Shown here piece after piece: positions 13,753-18,310 of a DNA stretch of 18,310 nucleotides. Under the pieces are notes generated by a model. It worked only from the letters and a program-made list of their open reading frames with translations, was not told where the DNA came from and searched no databases. Positions within the stretch are counted from its first letter, which is position 1, and each line of letters begins with the position of its first letter. The DNA comes from Candidatus Aenigmatarchaeota archaeon (GTDB taxonomy: Archaea > Aenigmatarchaeota > Aenigmatarchaeia > QMZP01 > JAFGSV01), in contig CP070804.1 in the NCBI GenBank assembly GCA_020343635.1, forward strand, positions 511,127-529,436. Direction: 5' to 3'. A program made the position numbers and the translations under genes.

Positions 13753-13866
13753 ATGTTCTTCTATTGGGGGAGAACTAGGCTCGCTTTAAACCGATTGGGG
13801 GATCGGATTGGAGCGCTTGTATTGGGTTTTATTCTAGTTATCAGTATAAACTTCTTTTGTAATTAA
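13753..13866 (+). CDS. Candidate 37-residue membrane peptide upstream of ftsZ
   Basis: A short frame from ATG to TAA encodes an N-terminal basic part (WGRTRLALNRLGDR) followed by a single hydrophobic stretch (IGALVLGFILVISINFF). A TATA-like ATAATATAAG (13716-13726) lies about 30 bases upstream, so a leaderless transcript is possible. There is no ribosome-binding sequence. The stop codon falls in the left arm of the ftsZ palindrome. The frame is short enough to arise by chance, and I do not recognise it as SecE or Sec61-beta. Confidence 0.3.
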   Translation: MFFYWGRTRLALNRLGDRIGALVLGFILVISINFFCN

Positions 13867-13885
13867 ACTTGACAGTCAAGTTTAA
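13863..13885. promoter_or_regulatory. 23-bp palindrome at the ftsZ promoter
   Basis: Perfect inverted repeat with 11-base arms TTAAACTTGAC and GTCAAGTTTAA around a single A. A one-base centre cannot form an RNA hairpin loop, so a binding site for a dimeric DNA-binding regulator is the natural reading. The right arm runs into the TATA-like TTTAAAAAG, so a bound protein could block or recruit the basal factors. Confidence 0.65.
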
Positions 13886-13889
13886 AAAG
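13881..13889 (+). promoter_or_regulatory. TATA-like element for ftsZ
   Basis: TTTAAAAAG places the transcription start near 13910, giving a leader of about 45 bases with a strong GGGAGGG ribosome-binding sequence before the ATG at 13954. Confidence 0.5.
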
Positions 13890-13953
13890 TATTTCGATAG
13901 CGCATTGTATGTTTTGCGTTATATACGATAAAAACTTTGAGGGAGGGAGACAA

Positions 13954-15114
13954 ATGGAATCATTGGTTCAAAGAGTATTTGAGACCACGAGCGAAGCAGG
14001 TCAGGGAGAGCCTGTGGAAGCTCAGCGGGAGGTGGCCCCACAGCCGGTACAGCCACAGCCCGAACGTTTAGAAACTTCAATACAGGAGGAATTCGGATTA
14101 GATTTAAAAGAGGCCAGCATACTTATTGTTGGAGTTGGCGGAGCCGGCAACAACATGATAAACAGGCTCAGCGAGATGGGCATCGATGGCGCCAAGACGC
14201 TTGCTGTTAATACAGACGTCAAGCACCTTTCGGTGACCAAGTCTGACCATAAGCTGCTCCTCGGTAAAGAAACCACCAAGGGGCTTGGTGCAGGCGGCTA
14301 CCCGGACGTGGGCAGGAAGGCTGCCGAGGAGTCTGAGAAAGATATCAAGAAGATCCTCGAAGGCGTGGACATGGTCTACGGCCTTGCAGGCCTCGGCGGC
14401 GGAACAGGCACAGGCGCGCTGCCCGCGATATCAAAGATTGCCAAGGAGATGGGAGCCATCTCTATCGCATGCGTTACCATGCCTTTCAAGATAGAGGGCG
14501 CCAGGATACGCAAGGCCGAGGATGGGCTTTATCAGCTGAGGCAGGTCTGCGACACGGCTATCGTCATAGAGAACGACAAGCTTTTGCAGGTCGCCGGAGA
14601 CAGGCCTCTTGAAGAAGCCTTCGGAGTGGCTGACGAGCTCATAGCCACGACAGTCAAGGGCGTCACAGAGACCATATCGACACCATCGCTCGTGAACCTC
14701 GACTACGCGGACGTCAAGACCATAATGCACTCGGGGGGCGTTGCAGCGGTAGGCTTCGGAGAGTCGAACAACCAGACAAGGGCAGAGGAATCCGTAACGA
14801 AGGCGCTGCAGAATCCGCTGCTCGAGGTGGACTACACAGGAGGAAGCGGAGCGCTCATACACATAACAGGAGGAAACGATCTGAAACTGGACGAGACCAA
14901 CACCATAGGAGACTACGTATCCAAGCTTCTCGACCCCGACGCACAGGTCATATGGGGCGCGAGGATAGATCCCGAGTTTACGGGAAAGATACGCGTCATA
15001 ACCATAATCACCGGAGTGAAATCTCCCTACATACTGGGACCGGTGGCTATGGAACAGCAGGTCCAGAAGGATTACTCGCAGGAGCTGGGTATTCCGGTGC
15101 TTCAGCAGCATTAG
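13954..15114 (+). CDS. ftsZ: Cell division protein FtsZ
   Basis: Tubulin-like GTPase that forms the division ring. Features are [14 protein letters not shown] (59-72), the GTP-binding GGGTGTG (148-154) and the T7-loop NLDYAD (248-253), whose acidic residues complete the active site of the next subunit. The C-terminus (SPYILG...ELGIPVLQ) resembles archaeal FtsZ1. A Pro/Gln-rich N-terminal stretch of about 45 residues precedes the core. I chose the ATG at 13954 because GGGAGGG lies just upstream; an ATG at 13909 in the same frame coincides with the predicted transcription start and would add 15 residues. In many archaea secE and nusG follow ftsZ, but here a convergent nitroreductase does. Confidence 0.96.
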   Translation: MESLVQRVFETTSEAGQGEPVEAQREVAPQPVQPQPERLETSIQEEFGLDLKEASILIVGVGGAGNNMINRLSEMGIDGAKTLAVNTDVKHLSVTKSDHKLLLGKETTKGLGAGGYPDVGRKAAEESEKDIKKILEGVDMVYGLAGLGGGTGTGALPAISKIAKEMGAISIACVTMPFKIEGARIRKAEDGLYQLRQVCDTAIVIENDKLLQVAGDRPLEEAFGVADELIATTVKGVTETISTPSLVNLDYADVKTIMHSGGVAAVGFGESNNQTRAEESVTKALQNPLLEVDYTGGSGALIHITGGNDLKLDETNTIGDYVSKLLDPDAQVIWGARIDPEFTGKIRVITIITGVKSPYILGPVAMEQQVQKDYSQELGIPVLQQH

Positions 15115-15118
15115 AGGC

Positions 15119-15147
15119 GGGGAGTTCTCCCTCCCCCTCCCCTATTT
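15119..15147 (+). terminator. Hairpin and T-run after ftsZ
   Basis: GGGGAG (15119-15124) can pair with CTCCCC (15131-15136) around a 6-base loop; a C-rich stretch and then a run of five T follow. It lies in the 33-base gap between convergent stops and can end the ftsZ transcript. Confidence 0.45.
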
Positions 15148-15669
15148 TTAGTAGAAATCTTCATGCACTACTTCTTTCAGGGACTTTCTCCCAGGCTTGT
15201 AAGGAACTGAAGCCGGATAGCCGAGAGGTAGGATGGCCAGAGGCCTTACGTGAGCGGGAAGCACGAGCGCGTCCCGGACGCTCTTTTCGTTGAACGAGCC
15301 AATCCAGCAGGAGCCTATTCCCTTGTCCCACGCGGCGAGAATCATGTTCTGCGTTGCATTAGCGGTATCCTGCACCGAATAGAGGGATTGTCCGCGCTCG
15401 CCATATGCATCTCCTATCTCTCTGAGATCGCTGCAGACCACTATCACGACCGGGGCTTTCTTTACCAGGGTCTGCTGGAAGGCGGCTTCTGCAAGCTTCT
15501 CTTTGGTTTCCATCTTCTTAACGACAACGAATCTCCACTCCTGGACGTTCCCCGCGCAAGGTGCAGCTGTCGCGGCTTCCAGTATCTCGTCTATGTCTTT
15601 TCGGGGTATATCATCAGGCCTGAAATCGCGAACGGATGCCCTGGTCCTGATGCAGTCTTTCGTTTCCAT
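15148..15669 (-). CDS. Nitroreductase-family flavoprotein
   Basis: FMN-dependent oxidoreductase of the nitroreductase family, 173 residues. The N-terminal TRASVRDFRPDDIP provides the phosphate-binding Arg/Ser residues, followed by ILEAATAAPCAGNVQEWRFVVV (APSxxNxQPW in most relatives), the dimer-core DTANATQNMILAAWDKGIGSCWIG and the C-terminal ILPLGYPA. The natural substrate cannot be read from sequence. A TATA-like AATTTTAA (15691-15699) about 25 bases before the ATG suggests a leaderless transcript independent of the upstream membrane-protein gene. Confidence 0.9.
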   Translation of the reverse strand: METKDCIRTRASVRDFRPDDIPRKDIDEILEAATAAPCAGNVQEWRFVVVKKMETKEKLAEAAFQQTLVKKAPVVIVVCSDLREIGDAYGERGQSLYSVQDTANATQNMILAAWDKGIGSCWIGSFNEKSVRDALVLPAHVRPLAILPLGYPASVPYKPGRKSLKEVVHEDFY

Positions 15670-15702
15670 AAGCAGTTAGGCGTTTTATGGTTAAAATTAG
15701 TT

Positions 15703-16761
15703 TCATCCGGGCATCTCCGTGTCTATGCAAGAGCAGAATATCCTGTCAGTCGTATAGCCCATCCTGCCGTCGGGGGTGAAGCCCATTATGACCTCGTTTC
15801 CCAGATGGAAGAACCTTATCATCATTCTGGGAGGGCCACAGTTATTTTCTATTATCGATGCCACCTCATCGTCATCGTATAAATGATCAAGTATGTACTG
15901 CCTGTCCTGCAATTCATCAGCATACTCCACGAATATCGTAGGGCTTACGCAGCCCTGAGGCACTTCGCCTCCCAGCAACGGGTTCTGGCCAAACATGGAC
16001 GCCATGCTTCCCAGTGCATCGATGTCTAAACCGAACATCGATGTGATGTCATCTGCGGGATTCGGAAAACCCTCAAAGAACAGCAAGGCAGCAGAGGTGA
16101 CTGCCACGAATATGAGCAGTCCCATGAGCTTCGTCGGGTCTGTGAAGAATCTTCTCAGCGCAGACTCGTGGAATATCATGCTTTTCACCTCACCGTCCCA
16201 GACATCTATCACGACCCTTCCCTCCTTACCGTTCTTCTTCAGAATGACTTCATACTCGTTGCCTACGAGTTTGGCATGCCGGGCCTTGTAGCCGTTCATC
16301 ACATGCTCGGCAATATGCATGGCTTCATGATCGCTTATGTGATGGGCCCTCCTCCTCAGCAGCTCCTCCAGGTTGGCGACCTTCCTTTCCAGCAACTTCA
16401 CCCTCTCACTCGGACTCCATGGAGAGCTGGTGTGGGTCATGAGACTCAGAGCGAATGAGAAGATAACCGATACGAGTACACCAGCCAGTATCACGTCTAA
16501 CTGCAGGACCGACAGCAGACCCTTGCTAAGAAAGGGTATGAATCCTGAAAATGATGTGGCTGCGACCAGGCACAGCGCGCCTATCACAAGCGTGCCCACG
16601 GTGCTCACGAATAAGGGTCGCTTTCCCCTGAAACCCTTCATGGTCATTGTCCCGAAAAACCATATGAAGAATACGAAGAACATGATCTGGGACGCCTGCA
16701 TTATGAGCGGCAGCATGCCTATTATTTCAGGTAGCGTTGAGACTATACCCTCAAGGGACAT
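15703..16761 (-). CDS. Polytopic membrane protein with PepSY-like segment
   Basis: Not a family I can name. Numbering from the ATG at 16761 (352 aa): helices at about 20-39, 50-72 and 86-108, then a charged helix (SERVKLLERKVANLEELLRR), a PepSY-like domain (about 140-200: EAMHIAEHVMNGY...YEVILKK...VVIDVWDGEVKSM), another helix (about 211-232) and an outer C-terminal domain with four cysteines (271, 308, 343, 345). The charged helix ends in a row of histidines spaced by four (141, 145, 149, 153). A TTG at 16803 would add 14 residues, but it lies too near the TATA-like element at 16807-16816 to be in the transcript. Protein-modulating roles known for PepSY proteins are only a hint. Confidence 0.75.
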   Translation of the reverse strand: MSLEGIVSTLPEIIGMLPLIMQASQIMFFVFFIWFFGTMTMKGFRGKRPLFVSTVGTLVIGALCLVAATSFSGFIPFLSKGLLSVLQLDVILAGVLVSVIFSFALSLMTHTSSPWSPSERVKLLERKVANLEELLRRRAHHISDHEAMHIAEHVMNGYKARHAKLVGNEYEVILKKNGKEGRVVIDVWDGEVKSMIFHESALRRFFTDPTKLMGLLIFVAVTSAALLFFEGFPNPADDITSMFGLDIDALGSMASMFGQNPLLGGEVPQGCVSPTIFVEYADELQDRQYILDHLYDDDEVASIIENNCGPPRMMIRFFHLGNEVIMGFTPDGRMGYTTDRIFCSCIDTEMPG

Positions 16762-16806
16762 GATAATTATTGGTATGAGTTCGAATAAATATGACAAATC
16801 CAAAAC

Positions 16807-16816
16807 TTATTAAAAG
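16807..16816. promoter_or_regulatory. TATA-like element between divergent membrane-protein and S15 genes
   Basis: TTATTAAAAG on the + strand (CTTTTAATAA on the -) lies about 50 bases before both ATGs, leaving leaders of about 25 bases each way. It may serve both genes. Confidence 0.45.
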
Positions 16817-16861
16817 CCTTTGCGCCCTATATGATTGTATCTCAGCAAGCGGGATGATGTA

Positions 16862-17314
16862 ATGGCGAGGATGTATTCGAGAAAGAAGGGCAGGTCCGGT
16901 TCAAGGAGGCCCAAAGTGAAGGAGGCCAAGTGGGTCAGCCACAAGCCTGCGGAGATAAAGGACATAATTGTAAAGTTGGCGAACGAGGGCAAGAGCTCTG
17001 CTGAGATAGGTTCTATACTGCGGGACAAGTACGGCATACCCTCAGTCAGGATGGTGACCGAGAAGAAGATAAGCCAGATAATGAAGGAGAACAAAGTCGC
17101 CAGCGAACTCCCCGAGGACATGCTCAACTTGCTGAAGAACGCGGTCAAGCTGAGGGCGCACCTTGAGGGGAACAAGCACGACCGATATTCAAAGAGGGGC
17201 CTGGAACTCACAGAATCCAAGATAAGAAGGCTCGCCAAGTACTACAAGTCAAGAGACGTGCTTCCAGGAGACTGGGATTACGATCCTGAGAAGGCGAAGC
17301 TGCTCGTAAAGTGA
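16862..17314 (+). CDS. rps15: Ribosomal protein S15
   Basis: Archaeal small-subunit protein of 150 residues, the usual length. MARMYSRKKGRSGSRRP is the typical archaeal/eukaryotic N-terminal extension, and LANEGKSSAEIGSILRDKYGIPSVR and the C-terminal HDRYSKRGLELTESKIRRLAKYY form the conserved 16S-rRNA-binding core. The ATG at 16862 is chosen by homology (MARM); the in-frame ATG at 16835 would fall at the predicted transcription start. The stop codon abuts the stop of the convergent gene, so that TGATCA serves both. Confidence 0.96.
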   Translation: MARMYSRKKGRSGSRRPKVKEAKWVSHKPAEIKDIIVKLANEGKSSAEIGSILRDKYGIPSVRMVTEKKISQIMKENKVASELPEDMLNLLKNAVKLRAHLEGNKHDRYSKRGLELTESKIRRLAKYYKSRDVLPGDWDYDPEKAKLLVK

Positions 17315-18226
17315 TCAGAGCTTTTTGTATCTGACTACGTCCAGATAGATCTGCCCGAGTTTTGTCCTTTCAACCTTTACGAAAAGCCTGCATTTATTGA
17401 AGGGTAAGTTCTCTTTGCACCTGACCACAGATGAGCCTCCTTTGTCAAAAAACACGTACCAGAAGTCATCAATTCCCTTGCTAGAAAGCTGGATCTCCCC
17501 TTCTATGGCCACGGTCTGACCAAGGAAGGTTTCGGTGTCTTTTGATATTTCCGAACTGTCAACCGTGACGGCTTTTTCAAAGGCAACATCCGGTGAAGCT
17601 TCTTCAGGCTTCACACCCTTTTCGGGTTTCAGTGCCTTTATTACTGGGGGAGCTTTCCTGGGCACAAGCCTGGCTATGATCCCCTTTTCCTCTCCTGGCT
17701 TCACGATCCCCTTGGCAATCAGTTCCTTTTCCTTCATGGGCTTCGGTTCAGGCTTTTCTTCAGCTGGCTCTTCAACAGGCACATACTCGGGACCTTCTGC
17801 AGGCTTTAGCGCCTCTTCTAATTGCTGCTCTCCAAGCACCACGCCCTCCTCTATCTCATCATCCTGGAAAACAGGCTTCACTTTGGTTTCCGGCCCCGGC
17901 TGGGGTACAGATTTCTGGGCACTGAAGATTGCAGTCCCTGGCGGTTCCGGGACAGGCGGCTCTGGAGACCCTACATCCCTTGTTACGGGAAGCAGATCGG
18001 CTCCCAGCCTCTTTTTTATAGCGTCGAGATCATCAGGACCCCTTTCCTCTTCGGGCGGTTCAGGAGCCGGACCTTCAGGCTGGGGCTCTTCAGGCTTTGG
18101 CTCGCCCTTGCCGGGCAATGAGGGCAGAAACAGCCTTTTCCTGAGTATCAGAACCAGCAGTATGGCCATGACAACTACCAGAATGCCCAGTAAGTACATC
18201 AGAACCTCTCTGATTTCCGGAAACAT
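17315..18226 (-). CDS. Membrane-tethered protein with long Pro/Glu linker and OB-like C-terminus
   Basis: 303 residues, unrecognised as a whole. One N-terminal helix (about 9-28) followed by RKR predicts a cytoplasmic remainder. A linker of about 190 residues is rich in Pro, Glu and Lys. The C-terminal 70 residues (about 232-302: FLGQTVAIEGEIQ, DDFWYVFFDKGG, CRLFVKVERTKLGQIYLDVVRY) have the strand pattern and GxVxVxGxI opening of OB-fold nucleic-acid-binding domains. Cys270 and Cys279 lie in this domain. A TATA-like TTTATTTAAAA (18245-18258) about 25 bases before the ATG suggests a leaderless transcript. Tethering a nucleic-acid-binding or similar domain to the membrane is inference. Confidence 0.75.
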   Translation of the reverse strand: MFPEIREVLMYLLGILVVVMAILLVLILRKRLFLPSLPGKGEPKPEEPQPEGPAPEPPEEERGPDDLDAIKKRLGADLLPVTRDVGSPEPPVPEPPGTAIFSAQKSVPQPGPETKVKPVFQDDEIEEGVVLGEQQLEEALKPAEGPEYVPVEEPAEEKPEPKPMKEKELIAKGIVKPGEEKGIIARLVPRKAPPVIKALKPEKGVKPEEASPDVAFEKAVTVDSSEISKDTETFLGQTVAIEGEIQLSSKGIDDFWYVFFDKGGSSVVRCKENLPFNKCRLFVKVERTKLGQIYLDVVRYKKL

Positions 18227-18244
18227 GTAGTTATTTTTCTTTTC

Positions 18245-18258
18245 GTTTTAAATAAATG
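18245..18258 (-). promoter_or_regulatory. TATA-like element for the OB-like membrane protein
   Basis: Read on the - strand, ATTTATTTAAAACG lies 19-32 bases before the ATG, consistent with transcription starting at or next to the start codon. Confidence 0.45.
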
Positions 18259-18310
18259 CCAATTACTTTCGATTTATCCTGCCCTGAGAATGTATATGCC
18301 TTAAAACAAA

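Noticed and set aside
13700..13804. GATCCCCCA and TGGGGGATC forming a distant inverted repeat before ftsZ, plus a second copy of ATTGGGGGA
   Set aside because: Arms are only nine bases and about 87 bases apart; no mobile element or RNA structure can be supported from this alone.
14431..15111. Open frame (226 codons) on the - strand opposite ftsZ
   Set aside because: Shadow of FtsZ codons; product is unrelated to any family I know.
15250..15882. Open frame (210 codons) on the + strand across the nitroreductase and the next gene
   Set aside because: Spans two unrelated - strand genes and their promoter gap, and shows no coherent domain.
17535..18230. Open frame (231 codons) on the + strand giving a Ser/Gly/Phe-rich protein
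   Set aside because: It is the reverse complement of the Pro/Glu-rich linker of the - strand gene; composition explains its openness.
1..18310. CRISPR array, insertion sequence or prophage
   Set aside because: No spaced direct repeats, transposase, integrase or phage structural genes were found on either strand.

Overview
The window comes from an archaeal chromosome. The translation genes are of archaeal/eukaryotic type: L14e, L34e, archaeal S5, L30, L15 and S15, and elongation factor 1-beta. RFC large subunit, the Bud32 kinase, archaeal SecY, a DUF106/EMC3-like insertase and FtsZ point the same way. Most genes have an AT-rich TATA-like element about 25-35 bases upstream of the start, and several look leaderless. 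The mixture of core genes with many unrecognised membrane proteins and large extracytoplasmic proteins would fit a DPANN or deeply branching euryarchaeal lineage, but the sequence alone does not settle the phylum.

Layout. At 1-1486 is the 3' part of a secreted pectate-lyase-like gene of bacterial flavour, preceded by a run of 15 proline codons. At 1551-2103 are a small secreted protein and a two-helix membrane protein whose genes overlap tail to tail. At 2195-3944, all on the + strand, come the clamp-loader large subunit, a tRNA-Arg(GCG) that begins on the base after the clamp-loader stop codon, a small Zn-ribbon protein and elongation factor 1-beta. At 3946-10936, all on the - strand, runs a broken and rearranged version of the archaeal ribosomal-protein/SecY operon. 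Its transcription order is bud32, S5, L30, L15, then an unexpected acyl-carrier-protein-like gene, then secY, an adenylate-kinase-like gene, a DUF106 insertase, L34e, L14e and an unknown gene. Six of the junctions in this block are short stop/start overlaps (ATGA or TGATG), implying translational coupling.

At 11033-13695 are two + strand surface proteins: a short type-I membrane protein and a 695-residue protein of about six Ig-like domains with a regular cysteine ladder. At 13696-15114 is ftsZ, with a 23-bp palindrome next to and overlapping its TATA-like element and a candidate 37-codon membrane-peptide ORF upstream. At 15148-18226 are a nitroreductase, a polytopic membrane protein with a PepSY-like segment, ribosomal protein S15, and a membrane-tethered protein with an OB-like C-terminus.

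The most unusual theme is the protein-export block. SecY carries an extra segment with two predicted helices, its neighbour adenylate kinase has lost the glycine-rich loop, the DUF106 insertase carries an EF-hand-like calcium loop in its outer domain, and an ACP-like protein without the phosphopantetheine serine is inserted directly upstream of secY with its own promoter. Three ribosomal proteins (S5, L15, L14e) carry long or short charged tails. No CRISPR array, insertion sequence or replication origin was seen.
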